Shown in pieces: positions 14,301-23,894 of a stretch of DNA of 29,203 nt (position 1 is its first letter; every line of letters begins with the position of its first letter). Below the pieces are notes generated by a model. The model had not been told where the DNA came from and did no database searches. It was given only the letters and a program-made list of their open reading frames with translations. Source of the DNA: Usnea hakonensis (lineage: Eukaryota > Ascomycota > Lecanoromycetes > Lecanorales > Parmeliaceae); assembly GCA_013423325.1 (NCBI GenBank), contig BLJB01000816.1:1-29203 (forward strand), given 5' to 3'. A program made the translations under genes and the position numbers.

Positions 14301-15273
14301 TAATTATATCTTATTATATTATCTTTTTTATATCTTCTTTTATCCTCTTTTCTATACTTCTCTTATAAGTCTTTTTAATAGATATAGGGTTACTATTAAT
14401 ACTTTTAAACCTCCTTTTAGAATCTAGTATATAGAGAAATTAGTCTTAAAGCCGTAAAATAAGATAGAGAGTAGAATAAATTAACTCTAATAAAATAACT
14501 TTAAAGAAGTCTTATTTAAGAGAGCCTAATTAGAGGGAGCCTAATTTAGAGGTTTTTTATATACTTTCGAGCGAGCCGAATTTAGGATACTCTTAAATAT
14601 AGATAAGAATAAAGAGTATAATCTAAATTAATAATTTAGAGCTTTATAATTTATTAGCTCGAATTTAATATTTATTCTATATTAACTTTTTAGCTTTATA
14701 GATATAATCGCTATTTCCTCTATTATATTAATTAAATATAAAACTTAGAATATAAAAAATAATTAATTAAACTTATTTTAGGACTTTATAAAAATAATAA
14801 ATATATTCTCCCCGCGCTTATAAGTATAATTAATTCTAGTAGATATATCTTTATTATATTATAACGCGAATTCTCCGTTAACTATATAGTATCTAAAATA
14901 TTAATTACTAAGATTAAAAAATATATTATATTATATAAGTTTTTAAATAAAGGCTTTAATAGTTATTTATAATATTTTAAGATTATCTTTTATAGACTTA
15001 ACGAGTTATAGTAAGTTTATAATAAGCTTTATATATAGAGTAATAAGATTATCTTAAAATAAGATATAATTAAATTTAAAGTCTCTAAAAAGCGGAGTAA
15101 GGCTAGAATATTTAAATACTAATTACGGGGTAACTAAAATATATAGATTAAATAAAGGGTAAGAGCTCCCTAGATATTAAAGAGTTACTAATAAAGGATA
15201 AGAGCTCTTTAAGGGCTAGAGAGTCGCTAACAGATAAGTATAAGTCTTATTAAGATTAATATAATAATCTTAT

Positions 15274-15278
15274 ATACT
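15274..15278. repeat. Target-site duplication, left copy (ATACT)
   Basis: ATACT lies directly left of the left LTR and is repeated directly right of the right LTR. Copy A has a single ATACT at the matching unoccupied site, 9804-9808. Confidence 0.93.
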
Positions 15279-15436
15279 TGTCATGAGTGACATGAGAAGA
15301 GTGAAGTGTAAAAGTTGTTGTATTCACTAAGTCTAAGAAGTCTATTTAAGTGAATGCCAAGAGTGAATACGCTAAGAGATTCACTTTGGCAAGAGCTAGT
15401 GAATGCAACAATACTAGCAAGCACTTTTATGTGATA
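15279..15436 (-). repeat. LTR, 3' LTR in element sense (158 bp)
   Basis: A 158-bp terminal repeat with 154/158 identity to the one at 22956-23113. On the plus strand it starts TGTCATGAGTGACATG; its right end reads TGTGATA where the other LTR keeps TGTGACA, so the canonical CA terminus was lost by C to T. Several copies of AGTGAAT/ATTCACT occur inside. Confidence 0.96.
15356..15390. other. Inverted repeat inside the LTR
   Basis: GCCAAGAGTGAAT (15356-15368) pairs with ATTCACTTTGGC (15379-15390) apart from one bulged base, with a 10-nt loop. The same structure is at 23033-23067 in the other LTR. It could fold in the terminal RNA; a role is not shown. Confidence 0.7.
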
Positions 15437-15447
15437 ACCTCCCCCGG
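15437..15447 (-). promoter_or_regulatory. Polypurine tract for plus-strand priming
   Basis: On the minus strand the 11 bases just inside the 3' LTR read CCGGGGGAGGT, mostly purine. This is the expected position and composition of the primer left by RNase H for second-strand DNA synthesis in LTR retrotransposons. Confidence 0.8.
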
Positions 15448-15920
15448 ACAGAAAATTTGCTTCTGCGCCCTCGGAGAAGTACTAAATGTTAATTGATACC
15501 CAGTACGTATATTGTAAGTTAAATAAATAGATTAGAATAATATATGCCTTAGCTAAATTAATTACCGAACTACAAGAGTACTTTAGGGGCTTATATTAAT
15601 AATTGTGCAACAATTGTTTTTTGAAGCCACCGGGTCATTAAAGCATCGGTAAGGTAGGTATAATTATAGAAAGTAGGTATTAAGTATAACCACTTATTTT
15701 CTTTAGTAGTTGCGGACTTCGAATTTGCGTCAGTGGAATTGCGGTATCGATCGGAGGTGTAGTATTTAGTATACCGCATATCTGGAGAAGTTGAATCTTT
15801 AAAGTTAAACGTTAGATATAGTATGCCAGCTTTAGTATTAATGAATTCTCAATAAAAGTAGGTGTAGTTGCCGAATCATTGAATTGTAAAGTAAGCATAC
15901 CAACAAACCACTTATTTTCT
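15448..15920 (-). other. 3' tail of the Ty3 element with an internal partial duplication
   Basis: This lies between the first stop after the AT-hook (TAA at 15923-15921) and the polypurine tract. The gag-pol frame reopens here: a 62-codon stretch in the same frame runs from 15779 to a TAA at 15591-15593. The TAA at 15921 could be a mutated Gln codon, so the original polyprotein may have ended later, although one in-frame TGA lies between. A 20-nt match (AACCACTTATTTTCTTTAGT at 15688-15707 and 15906-15925) with looser similarity on both sides shows that about 90 bp was duplicated at a spacing of 218 bp. Confidence 0.6.
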
Positions 15921-15932
15921 TTAGTGGTTCGT

Positions 15933-15959
15933 TGCGGGTTTGCGCGGTCGGCCTCGAGG
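15933..15959 (-). other. AT-hook-like motif at the Pol C-terminus
   Basis: The frame reads P-R-G-R-P-R-K-P-A here. GRPRK flanked by basic residues and prolines is the core of an AT-hook, a minor-groove binder of AT-rich DNA. It follows the chromodomain, so both C-terminal modules could bind chromatin. The motif is short and its function is inferred. Confidence 0.55.
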
Positions 15960-16079
15960 TTTGGATGCTTTTGGAGGTAGGGTATCTGCTTCTTTACTAG
16001 GTAGCGGAATAGTATTTAGGGTGTTCAGAATTGCGGCATCTGGAATTGCGTTAGGCATTACGGTAACACGTTGCAATTC

Positions 16080-16256
16080 TATCTCGTATTCCTAGACTAG
16101 ATCTTGTATATCGTTGAGGTCCTTAATATTGTACTAACGATCCTATTACGGTCCGTAACCACGCTATCTTATAAGGTATTCAATTACTAGGCCTTTACCT
16201 CTACGCGTCACTCTCTTATTAAGGAGGCGCTCGATTTCTAAATTGACTAACCTATC
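16080..16256 (-). other. Chromodomain at the integrase C-terminus
   Basis: The frame contains LVNLEIERLLNKRV followed by a block reading EYLIR-stop-RGYGP, where the usual chromodomain has a Trp in KWRGYG; this is TGG to TAG. Further stops follow at the next expected polar and aromatic positions, then YNIKDL. This is the layout of chromovirus integrase chromodomains, which bind methylated histone H3 in related elements and steer integration to heterochromatin. Here it is inactivated by stops. Confidence 0.85.
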
Positions 16257-16699
16257 CTTATTAGCTAAGATAGATAGAGGCTTACTAGGGTAAGGACGTT
16301 TAAATGGATCGCTCGCCGGAGAGGGACATAGCTCGAGTTACGCTATAGTAAACATATTATATATCTTCCAGTCTTAAGGAATATCTAACTTATATACTAG
16401 TCTACTAATTCGTTATACTACCTTAAAGGGACCGATATACTATTACGTAAGCTTATTTATAATCCCGGTATTCGATAGAACGTTATATCCTTTATATAAC
16501 CTGAGAAGAACCTAATCGTTAACCCTAAGGAATATAGGCTAATATAACCGATCGTAATAAAACTTAGCGGATATCTATACAAAATCTATAGTATCTTTTA
16601 CTGAGATACGGGTAGTAGTATAGTTAATCCCAGGTATATATAAGAGCAAATCAAGAGGTCTATTAATAGTAAAGCCGTATACCGCTTCTATTAGAGTAG

Positions 16700-17335
16700 G
16701 ACTTCCAGAATTATTAAGATATAATTAAATAGTTAGTAGTGTATTAAGCTATTTTACTAGATTATCTAGTATATAAATTATAAACCTAAGTACTACCTCT
16801 ACTATTTAATTAGTTCTCTCGCTTAAACCATCCGTCTAGGGATAGTAAGCTATACTATAGAGTAATAAAACCTTAAGTAGCTTAAATAGATATAACTATA
16901 TCTTAGATAAGAACTTTCTATCTCTATCTAAAATAATAGTTTGCGGTATACCCTAGTCTATAAGCTATAGCCTTTCGAGTAACGCCTTTACCTATTAAGT
17001 AGCGGTCCAAGTCGACTTCCCGGGGATAAGCTAGATATATTTTAGGAATTTATAGGTAATAGATATAATCGCATCTATACTACTAGCTAGAGGTAACGCT
17101 AATATAAAGTCGATCGTTAACGTATAGAAAGGAATAGGCGGACTTTAAATAGGTTATATATAGTTATACGGCATATATCGGCGAGTCTACAGGATTAAGT
17201 ATTAATAGTAGTAGCGTATAAAACTTTTTAGTTACCGAGTCAAACTATATATATACTATAAACTAGATATAATGTCGTAATATCTCTAGAAACCTGGATA
17301 GGTGTTACCGTGAGCAATTTCTAGGATCTTAAGAA
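16700..17335 (-). other. Integrase domain (zinc-binding region and D,D35E core)
   Basis: The N-terminal zinc-binding region has the first His in LEIAHGNTYPGF, but the C-x2-C segment (about 17215-17240) reads Tyr-Tyr-Tyr-stop, consistent with TGC/TGT to TAC/TAT and CAA to TAA. The catalytic core keeps all three acidic residues: Asp in TIDFIL (17109-17111), Asp in LDRDRKF (16926-16928) and Glu in GLSERTN (16818-16820). The last two are 36 codons apart, exactly the D35E spacing. Conserved blocks IPGKSTWTAT and TDGLSERTN are present. Several Trp and Gln codons are stops. Confidence 0.9.
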
Positions 17336-17879
17336 GGACGTTGCTAGGTAAACAAAGGCGCTGTTTTCTAGTGATTCTATTAATATAGAAGATTAGGTCT
17401 GCTTTAATTGATGCACGTCTAGTAACCTCAATGCTTTCAGGATCTAGGTTAGTGTTCTCAGAAATAGATTTCTTAGAAATAGATATAGTATTTTCTTCCT
17501 ATACTATTTCAAACCGAGTAATAAAAGGGCGATTCCTGCCTCGCATAAATAGTAGAATTACCGTATTCTCTTATAGTTTATTATTATTATCAATTATTTG
17601 AGTAATACGCTTCCAGTAAGGGTCAAGTTAGTAACCTTCTAGGTACCTATTATGAAAAGACTGACTTATCTCAACCATAGTTAAGGCGTACAACACGTCC
17701 AATTCCGAATAATTATCTATCAAACTATCACCATTAAGACTTACAAGTCTTAATAAAGTATCCGGTAGAATATACTCTTTTCCTAGCTTATAGAAAACCT
17801 GAAGATTAAATTAACGGAGGAATTAAGCTACTCTAATTAGACGAATATTTAACCTCAAGATTAATATAAACACAATCGA

Positions 17880-18330
17880 GCTCTATTTTATAAGATCTAG
17901 AATTGCCGAATAATCAGTTTAAATTCTAACTAGCTTCGTAGAAGACTTAATAAGATATCGAATTTTCTTGATTATCTACACGAATCTAGCTATCTCTAGT
18001 TTAGTAGGCCAATAATTTCTCTCTGCCGCAGTAAGGACTCTTGAAAGAAACATGATCGGTTCGACCTATTGCCTAGTTAGCCATTTGGCAAGCTTGGAAC
18101 TATGAGGTTGCTCTATCAGACTATCAGGTTGCTCTATCAGACCGTCAGGTTGCCTTTTCAAACTGTCAGGTTGTTCTAATTTAGCAGACCTCCGCTCTAT
18201 AAGACTGTCAGGTTACTTTATCAGACTGCCAGGTTCATCCTTAACATGAAAGACGACAACACCGAATCCAAATTCTTTAGAAGCGTCAAGATCAATCCAG
18301 AGTATTCTTTTGGTATTGAAGTATATAAGG
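17880..18330 (-). other. RNase H domain with an expanded internal repeat
   Basis: The catalytic residues are the Asp in LDAS (18285-18287), the Glu in LTAAERNYW (18021-18023) and the Asp in TDYSA (17913-17915). The block FLSRVLTAAERNYWPTKLEI is typical of fungal Ty3 elements. The first Asp and the Glu are 88 residues apart, about twice the usual distance for this family. The excess is a heptapeptide repeat (18105-18251). The domain would degrade genomic RNA during reverse transcription. Confidence 0.88.
18105..18251 (-). repeat. 21-bp minisatellite inside the RNase H domain
   Basis: AGGTT recurs at 18105, 18126, 18147, 18168, 18210 and 18231: a 21-bp period with one degenerate unit. On the coding strand each unit encodes a heptapeptide close to Q-P-D-S-L-I-E, giving about six repeats. 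It is in frame with RNase H on both sides, so it lengthens the protein without breaking it. One unit has a Gln-to-stop change. Confidence 0.92.
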
Positions 18331-18599
18331 ATTAATAGTTTAGATAACGCTTCCTATAGTATTTCAAATAAGGCCAGTTACTTTATAATAGGCTCTAGTA
18401 ATAGTTTCTTAGACGAGAATTACTTCCGTTCTCTTCCCGCATTTAGTCCATCTTTCAACATTAGAGTCTTTAAGTCTTATAACTCCTATACAAGTTGTAC
18501 GTAAAAATAAACGTACTGACGTAAGTACCCGGTAAGACCCAAGTAGTATTCAAGTTCTCCCAAGGTTCGTAGGTATTATAGCTTACTGATTACGGCCAG

Positions 18600-19300
18600 C
18601 TTATTATTAGCAGTAGATAGTCCTAATAAATTAACCCTTTAACCTAGCAGATTAATACTCGGGTAACCTAAGAAAGCTTTAATTAGACTAATAGAAACAT
18701 TGAATTATTCAAGCAGAGTAAAGAGCTCTCTTAGATCTGCCAAATATTATTTGAAAGTCTCAGCTCCTATTATAATATTATCGACGTAAGCTTTGGCTTT
18801 AGCTTTAAGTCGTCTTAGTAAAGCGTCGATTTGTCTCTATATGTATATAATTAAATTAATATATCCTATAATTAGTACGTTAAAAGATTCTTGACCTCGA
18901 TACGATATTATAGTTATTATGTATCGATAATCAGGATGGAGCCTCTACTGATAGAAAAACGAGGTTACGTTAAGTATAGAAATAAACTTGTACCCTACCA
19001 ATATACCTACTACCTTAGTCTGAGGTAGAGGTATATATACGTCTCTCAGAATTAACTTATTAAGACCTCTTAAATTAATTACTGGACGTCCTTTCCTTTT
19101 ACCGTTTGGTAGAGTCTTCTATACGACGAACACCGGGGACGCAAAAGGGGTTATATATTATATAAATTCGAGCCGTCCTTACTTATATAGTTAATCAAAT
19201 ACTTCATCGACCACCTCACGATCCTTAATTCCTAGAGGATAGATCTTTGCCTTTCTAGTAACCTTATCTTGCCAGCCTTCTTTAAGTGGCAACTTTATCT
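18600..19300 (-). other. Reverse transcriptase domain
   Basis: Recognised from PVFVVWKTLPNGKRKGRPV, the following block NLRGLNKL, then SFFYQ-stop-RLHPDYRY where a Trp is expected (TGG to TAG), and the catalytic box, which reads YVDN (18777-18788) instead of YVDD. The second catalytic Asp has become Asn by GAT to AAT, a G-to-A change in TG context, that is RIP on the other strand. This alone should abolish polymerase activity. The family identity (Ty3/Gypsy) is clear from the order and wording of the blocks. Confidence 0.93.
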
Positions 19301-19829
19301 ACTACTCTTGAGGTATATTAACAAAGCCAGTATTAACCCAAATATTAGGAAACTCCTTAACCAGTACAGTTAATTCTGCCACTTATTACGGGTTTCCATA
19401 GACCATAATTCCATTTGGAAGTTTGGTTTCCTTAGGTTTAAGAAGGTCAAGCTGGGGTTCATGAATGTCAGGCGGCGCAGTAGAAATTTGTGAGGAGAGA
19501 TCAAGATATTTCTCAGCCGTTTTCAAGGCAAAGTTAGGATCAATATTAATATAGAAACAATTATTAAAGTCTATCTTATAAATATGACTAAGTCTCATTC
19601 TTTTCGGTACCTACACTAGGATATTGGAGTTATTTCTAGCTATAATACCAGATATAGTATAATCCACTAAGTAAGTATACATAGAAAGACGTGCAGGTCC
19701 AGGTTCAAATAGGAAATCCTGATCGTAAGGTAACTTGATCGAGGTAGTAGCAAGTATGACTTAAGTATATAGAGGTACGGTAACTAACTCCTTTAGGAAT
19801 ACCTTTTTTCTAAGGTACTATCCACGTGG

Positions 19830-20185
19830 TCAATATAATACCTTAATAGTACAACCGCCATATAAGCCAATCGTAGCAGACTTGTTAGTAACGTCAATAG
19901 TGATTACTTTAGGTCTAAGGATATCGTTTCTAATAAGTATCTTAGCTCGGAGGTTATCTATAATATGTAACTCTCTACGGATATAAGTAATAACTGGTTT
20001 ACCATCTTTATTACGAGCTAGAAGAAAGATATTATGAGTTATATACTCTAAGGTCTTATAATTAGAACTTCCTAATCCTCTCACTTTAAGCGGCGATACT
20101 ATCTTAGAAATAGCTAAATCTGGGGCTTACTTAGCTTTCCAAACCCTGTCAACTAAGCTTACTCTATAACCTATATCTACATACA
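19830..20185 (-). other. Aspartic protease domain
   Basis: The frame reads VDIGYRVSLVDR, then LKVRGLGSSNYKTLEY, RRELHIIDNLRAKILIRNDI and DVTNKSATIG, a pattern typical of the retropepsin-like region of fungal Ty3 polyproteins. The active-site triad D-T-G reads D-I-G (20169-20177) through ACA to ATA, a C-to-T change at CpA. The domain would cleave the polyprotein into Gag, RT and IN; with this change it is probably inactive. Confidence 0.82.
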
Positions 20186-20480
20186 CGAAATTATCCTCGA
20201 CTTTATCAGAATCAACCTTATCAGGATTAAATACGAATTTGTTAGGATTAAGTAATATACGAATTATTATATAGGTCCAACCTTAGAATATAAGTCCATT
20301 ACCTAACTTATTACCTAGAGCAGTAGAATTAACAATTTTGGGACGATCGGAAGTCTTAGATTTAGCTTCCTTTTCGTTTATTACGGTAGGTAACATAGCT
20401 GCATATTTATCTGACGTGCTCACTGAGGTAGCTAGAGCATATACATGGTTACTTATTATTTCTGTATAGTTCGTCCTATT

Positions 20481-20546
20481 GCAGCCGGCACGCAGATGCT
20501 TATATAGCTTAGTTTTAGAAGAGAACGAATCATCATATTTCCGACA
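20481..20546 (-). other. Zinc-finger-like motif between Gag and protease
   Basis: The frame reads ETYCRKYDDSF, then SKTKLYKHLRAGC. A C-x2-C-x(n)-H-x3-C arrangement is expected, with the second Cys now Tyr (TAT at 20535-20537, probably from TGT). Fungal Ty3 elements commonly carry such a C2H2/C2HC-like finger at this place instead of a classic CCHC knuckle; it is thought to bind nucleic acid. Confidence 0.7.
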
Positions 20547-20699
20547 GTACGTTTCAATGCCCACAAAGCTAGCAAATGGCTTATTATTAGGTAGCTCTTA
20601 AACTTAGTAGTACTTATTTCTATAGTCATCCTTACTAGCAAAGAAGGAGTTAGAAAAGCCATTATTTTCTTTATAACTTTCCTGATTTTCAGCCCAGGA

Positions 20700-21263
20700 T
20701 ACTTCCTCATTCTGAACCTGGTCATTCTCATCCGCGTACGTCTGGTAGGCTGCTGCTTTAGGAGCAGCGGGCTATTATATAGGCTAAGAAGTACGATTCG
20801 GATACTAACTTTAGTACTGACCTAGATACTGCCTTAGGTACTGATTCTAATACTAATTTAAGTAATTCTGAAATAGCCGAGAAGGCTATTAGTTGTATTG
20901 ATTAGGATACTAATTTGATTGATTAGGTATAGAATTTGACGCGTTTAGTTACGCGTTCTGGAGCGGTCTTAGAGGCACGTTTTACTATTATAGATTTCGA
21001 TACTGTTGATTACTATAAGCACTATTTAAGGGAGTACCAAATAGTCGGGAATTGCCTTAATAGGTTTATTATATAGTCGGTTGCTAGTATAGAAAGCTAC
21101 CGTAAGGTTGCCTACCTACTCCGTTCTATAGTTGTCCTAGTATCTGAGAATTCTGAGAAGAACGATAATACTAACCTCTATTATTTCTCTTATTCCTTAT
21201 ATCATTCCTTAGACGATTTTAAGAGGTATTTTAGTAGGCATTTTAGTACAAATTACTAGCAAA
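20700..21263 (-). other. Gln/Asn/Tyr-rich linker of Gag
   Basis: Between the capsid and the finger the frame is continuous with the capsid and rich in Gln, Asn, Tyr and Pro, with repeats of the type QYLRQYLGQY and a proline/alanine stretch PAAPKAAAYQ. It has the highest density of in-frame TAA and TAG in the element, as expected where CAA and CAG codons are frequent and RIP acts on CA. It is probably disordered. No other domain is visible. Confidence 0.75.
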
Positions 21264-21791
21264 TTATGACCTCCCATACCTTACCGCAAAACTCCACCAG
21301 TCATGCTTTAGGTTATCTAGTTCTTCAAGATACTCGTTAATAGTAGTGGCCATCTTTGGTTTCTTGAGGTCACGTCTTAGATCAGAATCAAGTCCATTAT
21401 AGATAATATCAAGTTGAACTTTAATATCTATAAGTCCCATATCTTTTACCACATATAAGATCTTTTGAGTAAATTCTCGCGGCTCTCGTTTTTGAAGTAT
21501 ATTACGTAAGCTGTACTTTTCTCTCAACAAAGTATCTATTACAACATTATTAGGAGACTTAAATTAGTTAATTAGTAACCTCTCCTATTCTTCCATCTTG
21601 GTACCTATCTTAACCAGACGTTTCTCACTTTCTATCAACTCTGACAACCACCATTCCAGGGTAGGTCCTTTAAAATAAGTCTACAAATTAGTACGTACAA
21701 GCTCGTAGCCTTTGATTGATACTATATTACGAGCCCTTTCTAGAAAAAGGTATATATCTCGAAAAAAGGTTTCTTTAGATATGTGCTCCAT
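21264..21791 (-). other. Gag capsid-like domain
   Basis: Starting at MEHISKETFF, the frame reads GYELVRTNL-stop (TGG to TAG at 21681-21683), FKGPTLEWWLSELIESEKR, LREKYSLRNI, then REPREFTQKI, IIYNGLDSDLRRDL and DNLKHDWWSFA. The tryptophan pair after GPTLE and the IYNGLD.DLRRD block are characteristic of capsid domains in fungal chromovirus Gag. It forms the particle around the RNA. The last 88 codons are free of stops; the first stop downstream is TAA at 21266-21264. Confidence 0.85.
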
Positions 21792-22556
21792 AGCTGGAGC
21801 TCCGGAAGCTACAGACTTATCATTATATATAGGGTGAAAGAAACCAACATCTAAAGGATTCTACCGATTAGTAGATAAGGTTGATTTAAGTGGTTAAGGT
21901 GGTGGTGGTAGTGTTAACTCTTGAGAAGATATACGGGGATATATAAGTATTTATAATATAGTCCATTATTATTCAGTGAAACCAGTGTTTTAAAAGTTTC
22001 TATTATTATAGCCAGAACCAGCACTAGAGTTTAAGGAACCTAGTACAGTATTTAATGAACCTACTACCGTATTTCCTGAACCTCCCGATATTATAGTAGT
22101 TGGGTCAGTGGAATATATAGTATTTCTTAATGTTCCTAGAGTAGATATTAAGTCGTTATCTAAGTTAGACTTATCTAAACCGTGACGTGAGTAGTAGGCT
22201 CGTATAAGAGGCTCTTTATGGAATTTAGTAGTGGCTTCCTTAAATAGGTAAATAGTGCGTTTGAAAGAAGGTATATCCGTTACCTAATTAGTAGGAAACT
22301 TAAGTGGTTCCTGACTTGTAGCTCGCTTGGATTATCTGATTGTTAATTCTAGTATATTTGGACTTGGATATTACTTCTAAATAACTTTAGCAGTAAGACT
22401 AATTTCCTTAGGAAGTAAGTATAGATATACTATTCCAGTGGCTTGAATAAATACAATGATCTGATGAGCACTACGGACAGTCCTTTCTAGGAGTAGTAAC
22501 AGTACTGGCCACGGTACAGGCTCCGATAATAACGATGAGGTAGCCAGATTGGCAAC

Positions 22557-22939
22557 TCAAACAAGAACCAATACAGGACTAGATAAGGTACCACCGAGGA
22601 TAAAGTGAGCAATACAGAAACACCAATTCAGAATGACCAAATACAGCCAAGCCTGACGAAGCAAGGCACACCACTAATAGTCAATATAGTAATGATAAAG
22701 TGAGTGATAACTATAGTAATAATAAGCGGAAATATAGTACTTAATAAAACCAGTGTGCTTTTGATGAAATAAGTATTATTTTGATGAATGTAGTAGTGGT
22801 GAAGGTAGCAGATTGCGCCCGGGCGGCTCAGCTAGAAGTAAAAGTATGAAAAATAAGTGTAAAAGAGTATAGTAAAGCGTAAAGTAAACTGGTATGCAAG
22901 TAAGCACTGGTGTGATAGAACACTGAGATACAACAACCA
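22557..22939 (-). other. Untranslated leader of the Ty3 element
   Basis: About 380 bp between the primer-binding site and the opening of the gag-pol frame. It holds no long open frame and is the usual place for RNA packaging and dimerisation signals, none of which I can point to. A GC-rich patch GCGCCCGGGCGGC lies at 22815-22827. Confidence 0.6.
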
Positions 22940-22952
22940 GGGGTTGCTACCA
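22940..22952 (-). promoter_or_regulatory. Putative tRNA primer-binding site
   Basis: Three bases inside the 5' LTR the minus strand reads TGGTAGCAACCCC. The TGG is complementary to the CCA end of a tRNA and the distance is normal for an LTR element. I could not match the remaining bases to a particular fungal tRNA with certainty. Confidence 0.7.
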
Positions 22953-22955
22953 AAA

Positions 22956-23113
22956 TGTTATGAGTGATATGAGAAGAGTGAAGTGTAAAAGTTGTTGTAT
23001 TCACTAAGTCTAAGAAGTCTATTTAAGTGAATGCCAAGAGTGAATACGCTAAGAGATTCACTTTGGCAAGAGCTAGTGAATGCAACAATACTAGCAAGCA
23101 CTTTCATGTGACA
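22956..23113 (-). repeat. LTR, 5' LTR in element sense (158 bp)
   Basis: The partner of 15279-15436. On the plus strand it starts TGTTATGAGTGATATG and ends TTTCATGTGACA. The four differences between the LTRs are two CA sites turned to TA here (near its left end) and two turned to TA in the other copy (near its right end). No other substitution or indel separates them. It should hold the promoter and the transcription start. Confidence 0.96.
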
Positions 23114-23118
23114 ATACT
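23114..23118. repeat. Target-site duplication, right copy (ATACT)
   Basis: ATACT directly after the right LTR, identical to 15274-15278; copy B resumes immediately after it. Confidence 0.93.
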
Positions 23119-23894
23119 CCTTATTTAAATGGACTCTTTATTAATCTTTATACTAATTCTGGTACTAGCTATATAGATAAAAACTTATATATATATATTA
23201 TAAATAAAGATTAGATAATCTATAATATCGAGATCTATAGCGAAGTCTTAATATAGCTCGCTAGTAATACTATTATATTTCTATTTTAGAACTATTTTTC
23301 TAAGCTTTATATCTAAAGATAATATAGTATAAAGATTATAAATCTTAATTAATTTTTTCGCCTTAGAGAGAAGAGACTTAATACTATTATTACTTATTTT
23401 TAGATAAGCGGCTTTAATCTTACCTTAAGTAATTAATAATAGCGGCTAGTTATAATTATAACTAATAGTAGATAATACTATAATTAGAGAAGTAAGGGTT
23501 ATTTAGATAATTAAGGATTACTAATAAATAGAAAAAAAAGTAATAAATAAGACTTTAAAAATAAAAAGCTATAATAGAAATTAATTTAATTATAAAAATA
23601 GTATAGAAATAATAATAAAACTATATTATAGAGAGATAAGAGTAATATAAATAATAAAGATAGATTATCCCTTTAATATTAAAATAGATAGATATAGAAA
23701 TAATATATATATCTTATAAAAAGAGATAAGGGATTAAGACTAATAAAGAAGAAAGTAAAGATATAATAAAAAAAATAAGAATATTATAAATATTATATAA
23801 ATTTTAAATAAAGCGTATAGATCTTTTATAGAAATCTTTATAGAAATCTCCTAATATAGCTACTATATTTACTATATCTATAAGAAATCTATAC

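Larger units (their letters stand above)
15921..22556 (-). pseudogene. gag-pol: Gag-Pol polyprotein, single frame, RIP-damaged
   Basis: One minus-strand frame of about 2200 codons carries every domain of the element. I checked by position that the capsid, finger, protease, reverse transcriptase, RNase H, integrase, chromodomain and tail codons all fall in the same frame, so Gag and Pol would be made as one fusion without frameshifting, as in Tf1-type elements. The frame opens after a TGA at 22559-22557. No convincing ATG remains near the 5' end; the first clear one is at 21791, just before the capsid, so the original start may be lost. In the parts I translated, interruptions are TAA or TAG at positions where Gln or Trp is expected. 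Catalytic sites are partly destroyed: protease DTG reads DIG and reverse transcriptase YVDD reads YVDN. RNase H (D, E, D) and integrase (D, D35E) triads remain. Confidence 0.93.
15279..23113 (-). mobile_element. Ty3/Gypsy chromovirus LTR retrotransposon, inactivated
   Basis: A complete 7835-bp element flanked by the 5-bp duplication ATACT. In its own sense it reads right to left: 5' LTR (22956-23113), primer-binding site, leader, a single gag-pol frame, polypurine tract, 3' LTR (15279-15436). The domain order protease, reverse transcriptase, RNase H, integrase, chromodomain defines Ty3/Gypsy (Metaviridae-type) and the chromovirus branch common in fungi. Unlike its surroundings it still has abundant CA and TG, but many Gln and Trp codons have become TAA or TAG, the pattern of light RIP. 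The two LTRs differ at only four sites. It is therefore a young insertion into older, RIP-saturated DNA. It cannot encode a working polyprotein as it stands. Confidence 0.96.

Noticed and set aside
15591..15779. 62-codon minus-strand ORF as a separate gene
   Set aside because: It is in the same frame as gag-pol and lies in its tail; part of it is duplicated sequence. It is treated as the tail of the element.
18310..18504. 64-codon plus-strand ORF
   Set aside because: It is antisense to the RNase H/RT part of the gag-pol frame and has no features of its own.
20775..21250. Plus-strand frame with a protein-like Asp/Ser/Thr-rich look
   Set aside because: The minus strand here is continuous in frame with capsid and finger and reads as a Gln/Asn/Tyr-rich linker; the plus frame is its mirror image and also contains stops.
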